64,000 nucleotides of DNA from an uncultured Emticicia sp. (GTDB taxonomy: Bacteria > Bacteroidota > Bacteroidia > Cytophagales > Spirosomataceae): contig NZ_CALCZQ010000031.1 of NCBI RefSeq assembly GCF_937903345.1, positions 186,001-250,000 of the forward strand, read 5' to 3'. The position numbers and the translations under genes were made by a program. Shown in pieces: positions 52,081-61,418 of this stretch (the first letter of the stretch is position 1; each line of letters begins with the position of its first letter). Under the pieces are notes generated by a model. That model was not told the origin of the DNA. It saw only the letters and a list, made by a program, of their open reading frames with translations, and did not search any database.

Positions 52081-52533
52081 TAATATTTTACCCGATTCTT
52101 CTCCAAAATATCTTTCAAATTGGCATTGCCTTATATTCTAATCAAAGGAATTTTACCATACTCGGTGGTAATCTACTAAAATAAGTGCAATGAATATAGC
52201 TGGAATTCAGCAAATATGGTTTTGCTCTTAAGCCATACACATTAAATCTTTTTTTGTTGGTTGGTTTGCCGCTTCTTGACGCATGTTTTCTTTTGTGTGC
52301 TGGTTTTTGCAGTGTCAATCCAATATGATAAACTTAGGATACCCAAATATATTTCAATCATCTTGCCAAAACAAACTATTCTCCTTTGATTGAATCAAAA
52401 GAATGGGGCGATTATTGCTGTTTTATCAAGAAAAATTAAGAACTTTGAATTATATTTGGCAAGAATCTTGCGACCTTGACACTCGCAATATATATTGTTT
52501 TTTAGCGTTGAAAAGCTACTAAAAAATTTAACA
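52081..52533. other. Long gap before the TPR gene, possible -7 element only
   Basis: No convincing gene. TATATTTG at 52451-52458 is a possible -7 box for the TPR gene; a TTG at the right distance is lacking. The remainder is AT-rich and unstructured by eye. Confidence 0.4.
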
Positions 52534-54258
52534 ATGAGATTCAAAAAAATCATATATTTAGCTTTGGTTGTTTTGCCTACGTATTTGCAGGCTCAGAAAA
52601 ATAAAAAAACTGAAAGTGAAGGAATTTCTGAAAAAGAATTAAAATCAGAAGCATATTTCGTAGAAGGTATGAAATATTTCATTGCTGAAACTTACGACAA
52701 AGCGATTCCTTTATTTAAAAAAGCTGCTGAAGGGAATCCAATTAGTGCGGGTGTAAATTATATGATTGCCAAGGCATTCGACGCCAGCGGTGACCTTGCA
52801 AGTGCCACAGTTTACGGCGAAAAATCTCTCAAATTAGATGATTCGAATAAGTTTTATTTAAAATTTATGGGCGAAATCTATACCAAGCAGAAGCGATACA
52901 AAGATGCCGCGGAAATGTATGAAAAGCTGGCTGATAAATTTCCACAAGATATTGACAATTATCTTGACTTATCAAATGTATATATTTTACAAGAAAAGTT
53001 CTCGGATGCCGTTGATATTTACAACAAAATCGAACGGACGATTGGCGTAAGTGAAGAAATTACACGCCAAAAGCAATTGATTTATTTAAAACAAAATAAA
53101 ATTGAAAAAGCGATAGAGGAGGGCGACCGTCTGATTGCTTCCGAACCAACCGAACCCGAATATGTGGTGCAACAAGCTCAGATTTTAATTTCAAATGAAC
53201 GCTACGACCAAGCCGTTACAATGTTGAAAAGCTCTTTGAAAAAAAATCTAAATTTTGCCGAAGCACATGTTTTATTGGCCGAGATTTATCGCAAACAAAA
53301 TGAGCTTGAAAAATGTAATGAAGAACTTCAAGTAGCTTTTGCCAACAAAAATCTTCCAGTTGAGGTTAAATTTAAGATTTTGAGTAGCTACATGCTTATG
53401 ATGAAAGAAGACAACAGTGATACAACGCTAGATAATCTTCTGACTCTGACCTACGAATTAATCAAACAATCGCCAAATGAAGCAAAAGGCTATGTGGTTT
53501 TAGGCGATTTGTTGATGAAAAAAGGTGAAATGGCAACCGCACGTGATAATTACGTCAAGTCAACACTTTATGATAAATCAGTTTTTGAAGTTTGGTTAGC
53601 AATCGTTGAGTTAGATGCTAAATTAAATCATATTGATAATTTGGCGAAACATTCGGAAGAAGCCATTGAATATTTTCCAAACCAATCTTTTTTTTGGTAC
53701 CATAATGGTTTTGCTAATTTTGCTAAAAAAGATTTTCAAAAAGCACTTTCTTCGCTCGAAGAAGCAAGGAATTTATCGCTTGATAATGCTGAATTGAGCA
53801 AGCACGTAAATGCACTTTTAGGTGATACTTACAACGAATTGAAGAAATACGACAAATCTGACGATGCTTACGAAGCGGTTTTAAAAACTGACCCTGACTA
53901 CGAGCACGTCCTTAATAATTACAGCTATTATTTATCAATTCGTAAGGACAAACTTAGTAGAGCTGTGCAATTATCTACTCGTTTGACTGAGAAATTTAGC
54001 GATAACGCCACGTACCTCGATACGCATGCTTGGGTACTCTACACAATGAAACAATACCAAAAGGCACGTGAGTTTTTGGAACGTGCATTAAAGCAAGAAA
54101 AAGGTGTAAGCGGCACCATTGTTGAGCATTATGGCGATGTACTTTTTCAACTTGGAGAAAAGGAAAAAGCCATTGAACAATGGAAAATAGCTCGCTCAAT
54201 GGGCGAAAATAGCACAAATATTGATAAAAAGATTCAATTTGGGGCTTTGATTGAATAA
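52534..54258 (+). CDS. Exported tetratricopeptide repeat protein
   Basis: 574 residues from ATG 52534. The signal peptide (FKKIIYLALVVLPTYLQAQ, cut after AQA) predicts a periplasmic protein. Most of the rest is TPR repeats, such as SAEYFVEGMKYF-like helices, YLKFMGEIYTKQKRYKDAAEMYEKL and YLDTHAWVLYTMKQYQKAREFLERAL, the last units resembling those of bacterial lipoprotein-assembly TPR proteins. The order TPR, DUF4292, EnvC is a conserved neighbourhood in Bacteroidota and suggests a role in envelope assembly. The spacing of 71 bases to the next gene includes a G-rich hairpin. Confidence 0.88.
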   Translation: MRFKKIIYLALVVLPTYLQAQKNKKTESEGISEKELKSEAYFVEGMKYFIAETYDKAIPLFKKAAEGNPISAGVNYMIAKAFDASGDLASATVYGEKSLKLDDSNKFYLKFMGEIYTKQKRYKDAAEMYEKLADKFPQDIDNYLDLSNVYILQEKFSDAVDIYNKIERTIGVSEEITRQKQLIYLKQNKIEKAIEEGDRLIASEPTEPEYVVQQAQILISNERYDQAVTMLKSSLKKNLNFAEAHVLLAEIYRKQNELEKCNEELQVAFANKNLPVEVKFKILSSYMLMMKEDNSDTTLDNLLTLTYELIKQSPNEAKGYVVLGDLLMKKGEMATARDNYVKSTLYDKSVFEVWLAIVELDAKLNHIDNLAKHSEEAIEYFPNQSFFWYHNGFANFAKKDFQKALSSLEEARNLSLDNAELSKHVNALLGDTYNELKKYDKSDDAYEAVLKTDPDYEHVLNNYSYYLSIRKDKLSRAVQLSTRLTEKFSDNATYLDTHAWVLYTMKQYQKAREFLERALKQEKGVSGTIVEHYGDVLFQLGEKEKAIEQWKIARSMGENSTNIDKKIQFGALIE

Positions 54259-54286
54259 AGCTACTCCCAATTACAATGGCTGATTG

Positions 54287-54309
54287 TCCTCCTCGCGGTA
54301 GGGGGGGGC
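54287..54309. repeat. GC-rich hairpin-like element with G8 run
   Basis: TCCTCCTCGCGGTAGGGGGG continuing with two more Gs. A CCTCC/GGGGG pairing closes around CGCGG. It lies between the TPR and DUF4292 genes and resembles the C/G hairpin at 30864. The G run is unusual in this AT-rich sequence. Confidence 0.5.
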
Positions 54310-54329
54310 TTTGATAAACTAACGATAAA

Positions 54330-55172
54330 ATGTTTAAATATTCATTTCTAATAATTGGTCTTTTTGTGATTCTTTCGGCTTCATCATGCAAGCGTCATAG
54401 GATACATAAAAAAGAAATTGTTGCAGTTGACACTTTGGATTCTCAATTGATGAGAACCAAAAAACCTATTTTAGTTGTTGATGAGGATAGCAAAAGTTCT
54501 ACCCCTTCAATAACAAAAATTGATGTAAAACCTGCTGAAATTGATTTCAAATACCTCAATATCAAATCAAAAGTAGATTTTTCTTCAGGTGGGGAATTGC
54601 AGAGTTTTCCAGTGAATATTCATATTAAAAAAGATAGTATTATTTGGTTGTCTATCGTCGTAGGTCTTGAAGGTGCAAGAGGAATAATCACCAAAGATTC
54701 TGTTATTTTCCTAGACCGTCTGCACCGTACGTACTACAAATACGACTTTACGAGTTTAAGTAAACAATTCAATTTTAATATTAACTATGATCTCGTCCAA
54801 TCGATTTTGATTGGTAATATGCCTATTAAAAAACGAGAAATTGATGAGGTGTCTAAGCAAGAGAGTGTTTTTGTGATAAAGCAAAAAGAAGGATTTGTTC
54901 AGATAGAAAATGTCATTGCCGAAGCCAACCTGAAACTTCAAAAAGTGAACGCCAGCGATGAAACTGGAGATAGTAAAATGGGGATAGATTATGCTAATTT
55001 TTTGACTTTGAGCGAATTTATATTTCCACAGGAAATAAGGGCCAAGATAGATGCTAAAAAAGATGGCAAGCTGCTTCAAACTTCTATTAATTTGCAACAT
55101 AATAAAATTGAAGTGCTCGACCAAAGCCCAGGCTTTGCATTTAGTATTCCGAAATCTTATGTGCCTAAATAA
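54330..55172 (+). CDS. DUF4292 lipoprotein
   Basis: 280 residues. A lipobox (LSASSC, C20) makes it a lipoprotein, probably of the outer membrane, facing the periplasm. The DUF4292 domain covers about 65-275: FKYLNIKSKVDFSSGG, IWLSIVVGLEGARGIITKDSV, FNFNINYDLVQSILIGN. This resembles the LolA/LolB-like curved beta-sheet fold that carries lipids, but the assignment is inference. A charged linker follows the lipid anchor. It is co-directional with the TPR and EnvC genes. Confidence 0.85.
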   Translation: MFKYSFLIIGLFVILSASSCKRHRIHKKEIVAVDTLDSQLMRTKKPILVVDEDSKSSTPSITKIDVKPAEIDFKYLNIKSKVDFSSGGELQSFPVNIHIKKDSIIWLSIVVGLEGARGIITKDSVIFLDRLHRTYYKYDFTSLSKQFNFNINYDLVQSILIGNMPIKKREIDEVSKQESVFVIKQKEGFVQIENVIAEANLKLQKVNASDETGDSKMGIDYANFLTLSEFIFPQEIRAKIDAKKDGKLLQTSINLQHNKIEVLDQSPGFAFSIPKSYVPK

Positions 55173-55235
55173 ATATACTGGATTCAGCTTTATAAAGCAT
55201 TCTATTGAAAGCCAATTCTGCCTATTTCCCTAAAA

Positions 55236-56516
55236 ATGACCTTCAGAAATATCACATATTTTGTTTTTTTCCTTTCATTACTTAACTCTTTTGTAAGTAC
55301 TGATACCTTTGCTCAGCGTCGAAAAAAGAGTAGGGCTCAGCTTGAAATTGAGAAGAAAAGAAACCTTGAAAAAATTGCTGAAACCAAAAAATCACTCGAA
55401 AATACCAAAGAAAAAAAAGAAGTAACAGTCGGGAAAATTAAGGCAATTAAACAGCAAATTTCGTCGCAAGAAGAGCAAATTGGGCTCATGGAGCAAGACA
55501 TGGACTTGATTGATATGGAAATGCAAGATATTATTGGTGCAAAAGCAGGATTCGAACAAAAGCTTGATACGCTTAAGCGTGAATATGCCGCTATGCTGTA
55601 TGGTGCATCAAAAATAAGTAGCAAGGTTAATCAATTAAGCTTTCTATTCTCTTCATCGTCATTTAATGACCTTATAATGAGGTACAAATATCTCCAACAA
55701 TACACAGATAATCGAAAGTCGCAAGTAGCTCAGATAATTAAGGTCGTGGCTTTATTGCGTGAGCGACAAGCAAATTTGGAAGGTAAAAAATCAGATAAAA
55801 AGCGAATTATCTCTGCAAAACTCTCGGAAGCTCAATATCTAGAACAATTAAAAAGCCGACAAACGGAGATGGTGGGCGAGTTGTCGAAAAAAGAGAAAGA
55901 ATTGAGAAAAGAGATTGAATCTACAAAAAAATCAGTAAATAAACTCGAATCATCGATTGAAGCGGTAGTGGCCCGTGAAATTGCCCGTAAAAATCGAGAG
56001 CGTGAAATGAAGCAAGACATTGAGTCCAAATTGTACAACAATAAGGCAAAAAAGACAACATCTAATAAAGCTAACAAAGGTTTAAATGATGATGTAACCG
56101 CTCTTGGAAAGTTGTTTGCTGCATCAAAGGCTCGTTTGCCGTGGCCAGTTCAGCGTGGTTTTATTTCAGATAGATTTGGCATAAAAGAACACCCAGTTCT
56201 GAATGGGGTTTTGATAAACAATAATGGCATTGATATTCAGACGTCTGCCAGTGCTACGGTGCGTTCAGTTTATACAGGTGAAGTAAAAGATATATCTGAA
56301 ATACCTGGTTTGGGTAATGTGGTTTTGATTCAACACGGTGAATATTTTACAGTTTACGCCAATTTGAAACAGATTTTTATTTCGGTTGGACAAAAAGTAG
56401 TAACAAAAGAAACTATCGGGACTGCGGGCGAGTCAGGTGGAGTAACTGAAATAAATTTTCAGATTTGGCAAAATAGTCAGCATTTAAACCCTGAAGGGTG
56501 GCTTATTCCGAGATAG
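55236..56516 (+). CDS. EnvC-like murein hydrolase activator with degenerate LytM domain
   Basis: 426 residues. A signal peptide (ending near DTFAQ) leads into a long coiled coil (about 30-265, rich in K, E, Q) and a C-terminal LytM/M23 domain (about 305-420; FGIKEHPVLNGVLINNNGIDIQTSASATVRSVYTGEV). In active M23 peptidases the zinc site is HxGxD and HxH; here the equivalents are NNGID and INFQIW, so the metal ligands are absent. This fits EnvC, which has no peptidase activity and instead switches on amidases at the division site. It is the last gene of the envelope cluster. Confidence 0.88.
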   Translation: MTFRNITYFVFFLSLLNSFVSTDTFAQRRKKSRAQLEIEKKRNLEKIAETKKSLENTKEKKEVTVGKIKAIKQQISSQEEQIGLMEQDMDLIDMEMQDIIGAKAGFEQKLDTLKREYAAMLYGASKISSKVNQLSFLFSSSSFNDLIMRYKYLQQYTDNRKSQVAQIIKVVALLRERQANLEGKKSDKKRIISAKLSEAQYLEQLKSRQTEMVGELSKKEKELRKEIESTKKSVNKLESSIEAVVAREIARKNREREMKQDIESKLYNNKAKKTTSNKANKGLNDDVTALGKLFAASKARLPWPVQRGFISDRFGIKEHPVLNGVLINNNGIDIQTSASATVRSVYTGEVKDISEIPGLGNVVLIQHGEYFTVYANLKQIFISVGQKVVTKETIGTAGESGGVTEINFQIWQNSQHLNPEGWLIPR

Positions 56517-56624
56517 ATTATTGGTTATTGGAAAACTGGGAAATCGTTTACTGGAGAATCGGTAATTTGATAAATCGTTCCAATACTCAATTCCTCAATA
56601 ACTAATTTCCCGATAACTAATAAC
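56517..56624. repeat. TTATTGG/ATAACTAAT-word intergenic element
   Basis: The left half contains ATTATTGGTTATTGG and ACTGGGAAATCG with a second ACTGGAGAATCG. The right half contains CAATAACTAATTTCCCGATAACTAATAA in two repeats of ATAACTAAT. The halves are imperfect mirrors. It fills the EnvC-panB gap except for nine bases before the panB ATG. Confidence 0.65.
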
Positions 56625-56633
56625 AGAGACAGA

Positions 56634-57449
56634 ATGTCAGTACACAATGAAATTAAGCGTATTACTACCCATACGCTACAAGAAATGAAACGTAAAGGTG
56701 AGAAAATTGCCTGTCTGACTTCATATGATTATTCAATGGCTAAAATCGTTGATGCGGCTGGCGTTGAACTAATTTTAGTAGGAGATTCTGCCTCAAATGT
56801 CATGGCTGGTCACGAAACTACACTACCGATTACGCTCGATAACATGATTTATCATGCCCAAGCAGTTGTGAAGGGTGTAAAAAGGTCTTTAGTAGTGGTC
56901 GATTTACCATTTGGTTCGTATCAAGGAAACTCCGAAGAAGCATTGCGATCGGCTATCAGAATTATGAAAGAATCGGGTGGACATGCTGTGAAATTAGAAG
57001 GTGGATTTGAGATAAGAGAATCTATAGAACGTATTTTAAGTGCTGGTATTCCTGTTATGGGGCATTTGGGACTTACACCGCAATCTATCTATAAATTTGG
57101 TACTTATACCGTGCGAGCCAAAGAAGAATCAGAAGCCGAACAACTTTTAGCTAATGCTAAAATGCTCAATGAAGTAGGTTGTTTTGGGATGGTTCTGGAG
57201 AAAATTCCTGCTACTTTGGCTAAAAAAGTAACCGAATCCGTTGCTATTCCCACCATTGGTATTGGTGCTGGTAATGGGTGTGATGGACAGATTTTAGTCG
57301 TACACGATATGTTGGGTATAAATAAAGAGTTCTCACCACGCTTTTTACGTCGTTACGCAGATTTATATTCAATCATGACAGAAGCGGTTATTAATTATAC
57401 TAAAGATGTAAAATCTTCAGATTTCCCAAATGAAAAAGAATCATACTAA
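56634..57449 (+). CDS. panB: 3-methyl-2-oxobutanoate hydroxymethyltransferase
   Basis: 271 residues, standard length. It adds a hydroxymethyl group from methylene-tetrahydrofolate to 2-oxoisovalerate, the first step towards pantothenate and CoA. Landmarks are IACLTSYDYSMAKIVDAAGVELILVGDSASNVMAGHETTLPIT (metal aspartates), VVDLPFGSYQ, GIPVMGHLGLTPQS and TIGIGAGNGCDGQILVVHDMLG. Other pan genes are elsewhere. It uses 2-oxoisovalerate, also the substrate of LeuA-type enzymes in this window. Confidence 0.96.
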   Translation: MSVHNEIKRITTHTLQEMKRKGEKIACLTSYDYSMAKIVDAAGVELILVGDSASNVMAGHETTLPITLDNMIYHAQAVVKGVKRSLVVVDLPFGSYQGNSEEALRSAIRIMKESGGHAVKLEGGFEIRESIERILSAGIPVMGHLGLTPQSIYKFGTYTVRAKEESEAEQLLANAKMLNEVGCFGMVLEKIPATLAKKVTESVAIPTIGIGAGNGCDGQILVVHDMLGINKEFSPRFLRRYADLYSIMTEAVINYTKDVKSSDFPNEKESY

Positions 57450-57479
57450 GAATATTTTTTCAAACGTGAACCAAAATAT

Positions 57480-57511
57480 TTGCAATAGTGTTGCATAAAT
57501 AACTATATTTG
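57480..57511 (+). promoter_or_regulatory. Promoter with overlapping palindrome for the MerC-like gene
   Basis: TTG (57480-57482), 21 bases, TATATTTG (57504-57511). The inverted repeat TGCAA-TAGTG-TTGCA (57481-57495) overlaps the -33 box, a position suited to a repressor. A weaker copy, TTGCATCATTGTTGTAA, follows at 57509-57525. Confidence 0.6.
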
Positions 57512-57549
57512 CATCATTGTTGTAATTACATACACGGTTCTGTTTATTT

Positions 57550-57942
57550 ATGCGTAAAATATTCACTCATTACCATTCACTTAATAAAGTTGGCTTGTGG
57601 CTTTCGGTACTTTGCACGATTCATTGTTTGGCTATGCCATTTTTGATGACCGCTTTACCGTTTTTGGGTAAAAGTTTTTTGAGTGAAAAATCAGAAATTT
57701 ATCTGATAGGAGCAAGTGCTATTTTAGCAATTTATTTGTTAATAAAAGATTATCTAAACCATCAAAATTCATTACCTCTCAGACTTTTATCAGTTGCTCT
57801 CTGTTTTAATTTTACAGGTTTATTTCTTGCCAAAGGAATTTACGAAATCCTTTTTAATGTTTTAGGTGCTTTACTAATGGCATCAGCATATTATATAAAC
57901 TGGAATTCTCACCACCGTGCTTGTCATAGCCACTCTCATTAA
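57550..57942 (+). CDS. MerC domain membrane protein
   Basis: 130 residues with four membrane segments. The motif C22-TIHC26-LAMP in segment 1 matches the metal-binding pair of MerC. The C terminus is rich in histidine and cysteine (HHRACHSHSH), probably another metal site. MerC transports Hg(II) in resistance operons, but stand-alone Bacteroidota homologues are usually not linked to mer genes, and none are here. A TGCAA/TTGCA palindrome over the promoter suggests control by a metal-responsive repressor, so zinc or another metal is plausible. The 3' end overlaps the convergent oxidoreductase by four bases. Confidence 0.8.
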   Translation: MRKIFTHYHSLNKVGLWLSVLCTIHCLAMPFLMTALPFLGKSFLSEKSEIYLIGASAILAIYLLIKDYLNHQNSLPLRLLSVALCFNFTGLFLAKGIYEILFNVLGALLMASAYYINWNSHHRACHSHSH

Positions 57943-58781
57943 TTCAGTTGTATATAATAGTAGTCCAAAGGATTTTCGTAAATAAACTTATATTTTGAGT
58001 ATTCAAGCCATTTTTTTGAACTTATAATTTTAAATGGCTGAGGTTCGGTAAGTGCTACAAATTCAGGCATCACATAGCCAAATTCTTTGCTGTTTTTAGC
58101 GTAAATTTCTTTTCGTGTTGGATGAATTGGCGAAACGATATTAAAAGTTTCGTTCCAAATATTATTTTCAATGATTGCTTCGATAATCTTGATTACATCA
58201 TCACGATGGACATAATTTACCTGAATATCGCCCGATGTGAGTCCTTTTCTCCCTGAAAAATATTTAGCAGGAATTCTTTCGTAACCCATCAGGCCGCCAC
58301 AACGTAGAATCGTCAGATTAACAGAAGATTCTTTCCAAAGTGCAAGTAATAGTTTTTCGGCTTTTACCATCGTTGGGCTGGCAGATTGCTCATGTGAAAC
58401 GACGTCTTCTTCAAATACTTCCCTGTTTAGTTCTGGGTAAACGGAGGTTGAACTTACATAAATGATGTTTTTGATAGAAGACTGCTTTATATAAATAAGT
58501 AAATTAGAGATTTGCTCTACATGAGCATCTACTTTCTGGTGGCTGATACGTGGAGGGATGTTTATTAACAGGGTTTCTGTATCCAGAAAGTTATCCACAT
58601 TTTCGCCAACAACTTGTGGATTAAGTTCAATACGAAAAGCTTTAATACCATTTTTGGTCAAAATAGGTAGTTTTTCTTTGTTGGTAGTACTTCCCTTTAC
58701 TTCATATCCTTTATCCGAAAAATGTTTCCCGAGAGGCAGGCCCAACCAACCACAACCTAAAATACTTAATGATTTGCTCAT
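57939..58781 (-). CDS. NAD(P)-binding SDR-like protein (YeeZ type)
   Basis: 280 residues. Rossmann motif SILGCGWLGLPLGKHFSDKGYEVKGSTT at the N terminus, then IYVSSTSVYPELN. Homologous to the YeeZ/NAD-dependent epimerase-like family whose members have an atypical SDR active site; the usual YxxxK is not evident here (VKAEKLLLALWKES follows). The substrate is unknown. Its start codon overlaps the stop of the upstream glycosyltransferase by four bases (58778-58781), so the pair is translationally coupled, suggesting a shared role in surface polysaccharide work. Confidence 0.8.
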   Translation of the reverse strand: MSKSLSILGCGWLGLPLGKHFSDKGYEVKGSTTNKEKLPILTKNGIKAFRIELNPQVVGENVDNFLDTETLLINIPPRISHQKVDAHVEQISNLLIYIKQSSIKNIIYVSSTSVYPELNREVFEEDVVSHEQSASPTMVKAEKLLLALWKESSVNLTILRCGGLMGYERIPAKYFSGRKGLTSGDIQVNYVHRDDVIKIIEAIIENNIWNETFNIVSPIHPTRKEIYAKNSKEFGYVMPEFVALTEPQPFKIISSKKWLEYSKYKFIYENPLDYYYIQLN

Positions 58782-59656
58782 TTGTTTGCTTCGTTTTGCT
58801 GTTTCTCTTCATTTTCCAATTCAAAAATCTTCACATCAATTACGAACCTAAACCAAAGAGCTTGTAAGAAGTGGAAAATCATTCCTTCTTTGCCATCAAG
58901 AATTCCCAATTGAATAAAATATCGGTGAAAAAAATAGATAAATGGACGCACAAAAAGCGGCATATCCCACCAAATTTTTTTCAAAAATGCTACTCGTTGG
59001 TCGGGGTTTCCGAAGAATTTTGGCTGAATCGTTTGGTTGCGTAATTGTTTCTTTCTTTCGATTTCTTCACGGGCAACTTGGTCGCTGTATCGGTTGTGTT
59101 TTTCAATCCAAAAACTGATTTTGTTTTCTTTGAGGTTTTCTTCTTTCAAATATCCTTTGTCCCAAACAATATTTTTGCCTTCAGCCACAAAACGATGGTC
59201 CATATTTTCATTGAGGTCAGAAAATCCTACACCTGTGCGGAACATTTTCATTAAATATTTCGGAAAATATCCTCCATGTTTGAGCCAACGACCTTTGAAA
59301 TAGTTTTTTCGGTTAAAGAAAATACCGTTGACATCTTCTGGTGTTGTCGAATTCTTGAAGTCTTTGAGCATTTCCAATAATTCGGGCAGAACGATGTGGT
59401 CAGAATCAAGACCGATTGTCCATGGTGTTTTTACTGAGAAGTTTTTAAGGGCAAAATCCCATTGTTTGGGGTGGTTTTCAAACTTATTATATTTGACGAT
59501 TGCACCGTAGCTGTCCGCAATTTCAAGCGTTCGGTCGGTACTTCCTGAATCCAAAATAAAGGTTTCGGCGTTGAGTGCCTTAATAGACTCAAGTAAACGT
59601 GGAAGATGTTGCTCTTCGTTGAAAGATAATATGATAAAAGTAAATTCGGTATTCAT
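58778..59656 (-). CDS. Glycosyltransferase family 2 protein (WaaE/KdtX-like)
   Basis: 292 residues. GT-A fold: FTFIILSFNEEQHLPRLLESI, the nucleotide-binding DSGSTDRTLEIA, and the metal motif in TIGLDSDHIVLPELL. The middle part (GRWLKHGGYFPKYLMKMFRTG) and the C-terminal DVKIFELENEEK are typical of the LPS core beta-glucosyltransferase group. It probably adds a sugar to a cell-surface glycan at the inner membrane. It starts the coupled pair with the YeeZ-like gene, downstream of the flippase on the same strand. Confidence 0.88.
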   Translation of the reverse strand: MNTEFTFIILSFNEEQHLPRLLESIKALNAETFILDSGSTDRTLEIADSYGAIVKYNKFENHPKQWDFALKNFSVKTPWTIGLDSDHIVLPELLEMLKDFKNSTTPEDVNGIFFNRKNYFKGRWLKHGGYFPKYLMKMFRTGVGFSDLNENMDHRFVAEGKNIVWDKGYLKEENLKENKISFWIEKHNRYSDQVAREEIERKKQLRNQTIQPKFFGNPDQRVAFLKKIWWDMPLFVRPFIYFFHRYFIQLGILDGKEGMIFHFLQALWFRFVIDVKIFELENEEKQQNEANK

Positions 59657-59753
59657 TTTTTATGAGGCACTAAGGTAAATGGGGTCAGATGCACAAAGTT
59701 TTTTTTGAATGAGGTAGTTTAAAGAAGAATAAGGCTGAACAAACAAACGTTTT

Positions 59754-61280
59754 TTACTCTTTAACTTTGACCTTCTGTGCCTTTGTTCCTCCCAGCCTTA
59801 TACCTAGGCTCGTTCGTTCAGAAACTACGATTCCGAATACAAATAAAAGCGTCAATAAAATATGAAACGGAATCGCGAACAAAAGGCTTTCGATTTTGAT
59901 TTGCCAAGAAATAACTATAAAAATTCCTGCAATGATTAAATAAATGATAACCGATTTGAGTTCATACGGAATCGGGTAATATTCTTGTCCATAATAATAG
60001 CACAGTACCATCATAATAAACGATGAAATGGCAAATGTAATGGCACAGCCAACATAGCCCCAAATCGGAATAAGAATGATATTTAGAATAACAGTGATAA
60101 CCATTCCGATAACGGTAAAATAAGTGCCAAAATATGTTTTATCGCTTAATTTAAACCACATTGAGATATTCTGATAAACGCCACTGAAAAGATTTGCGAG
60201 TAATAAAATGGGCACTACAATTATACCCGAACGGTAGTTTTTACCCAAAATTAGGCTAATTAAATCAATATTGACGCTTACAGCCACCCAAATCAAAATA
60301 CAGGCAATCGTAAACCATTTGGTGGCCAGTGCGAGCATCGAAGGAGAGTTTTTGTCTTCCGTTTTAGAAAAAAAGAATGGATCGGCAGCGTAGCGATATG
60401 CTTGCACAACCAATAACATAAAAATTGAAAGTTTATAAACATTGGCATAAATACTAAAAGCATCATCGCTCGTTAGACCTTTATAGAAGCCCTCTGGAAG
60501 TATTTTTATGAGCATCAAACGGTCGGCGGTTTGATTGATTGCTCCTGCCAAACCCATAATGAGAAGTGGGTAAGCGTAAATCAGCACAGGTTTGAATTTT
60601 TGGAAATCGAAGCTAAAACGGAAGTCGATAAATTCTCGCCACAAGAGCAAAATTGTAATCAGACTGGCAATAAAATTAGCCCAAACGATATAATCTGGCC
60701 CGATGGCTGGATTATAAAAATAGTCGGCAAAGGGTTTCCAAGATTCAAGGAAAAGGCCCTCGTGGATATATTTACAAAACATCAAATAAAAGGCATTTAG
60801 CCCAATATTGATAAAAATATTTGTCAGGCGAATAAAAACGAAGCGTTTTGCCCGATTTTCGGCTCTTAATTTTACAAACGCAATGGCTGCGATGGCATCA
60901 GTCGCCAAAATAATTGCAAACCAAACGATGAGGCGTTCTTTACCCGGAAATCCCATCCAGTTGATGATTGGCGTAGCATAGAAGAAAATAAAAAGTGAAA
61001 AGAGTACGCTCGACAAAATGATATAAGTGAGTATCAGATTGAAATATTCTTGGCGATTTTCTTTCTTAGCAAAGCGAAAAAAAGCCGTTTCCATGCCATA
61101 CGTATAAAGAATATTTAATAAAATTACCCAAACGTAAAGTTGATTGTTATCAGCAAGGAGTTTTGGTTGGTCGAAAACACGGGTATGTACAGCCACCAAA
61201 AGCCAGTTGAGAAAACGTCCAACAATACTACTTAAACCATAAAGGGCGGTGTCGCTCGCCAGTTTTTTTACTACACTCAT
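59754..61280 (-). CDS. Polysaccharide biosynthesis flippase (Wzx/MOP family)
   Basis: 508 residues with about 14 membrane segments. The N terminus (KKLASDTALYGLSSIVGRFLNWLLVAVHTRVF) is typical of oligosaccharide flippases that move lipid-linked sugars across the inner membrane. The C-terminal 20 residues are basic and cytoplasmic. It lies 97 bases upstream of the glycosyltransferase on the same strand, so the three genes 57939-61280 may form one unit. No polymerase or chain-length gene is nearby, so the glycan cannot be named. Confidence 0.9.
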   Translation of the reverse strand: MSVVKKLASDTALYGLSSIVGRFLNWLLVAVHTRVFDQPKLLADNNQLYVWVILLNILYTYGMETAFFRFAKKENRQEYFNLILTYIILSSVLFSLFIFFYATPIINWMGFPGKERLIVWFAIILATDAIAAIAFVKLRAENRAKRFVFIRLTNIFINIGLNAFYLMFCKYIHEGLFLESWKPFADYFYNPAIGPDYIVWANFIASLITILLLWREFIDFRFSFDFQKFKPVLIYAYPLLIMGLAGAINQTADRLMLIKILPEGFYKGLTSDDAFSIYANVYKLSIFMLLVVQAYRYAADPFFFSKTEDKNSPSMLALATKWFTIACILIWVAVSVNIDLISLILGKNYRSGIIVVPILLLANLFSGVYQNISMWFKLSDKTYFGTYFTVIGMVITVILNIILIPIWGYVGCAITFAISSFIMMVLCYYYGQEYYPIPYELKSVIIYLIIAGIFIVISWQIKIESLLFAIPFHILLTLLFVFGIVVSERTSLGIRLGGTKAQKVKVKE

Positions 61281-61418
61281 ATTTTAGTCCACCAGCAATA
61301 GGCGGCCGAAGTTTTGTGATTTTAACAGGAAAATTCGTGCAATTTCAGTACTTACGCAGTGATTTGCAAGTAATTGCTTTTTTTTCGTAAAAAAGTAGCG
61401 TATTTGGCGATCTTAAAT

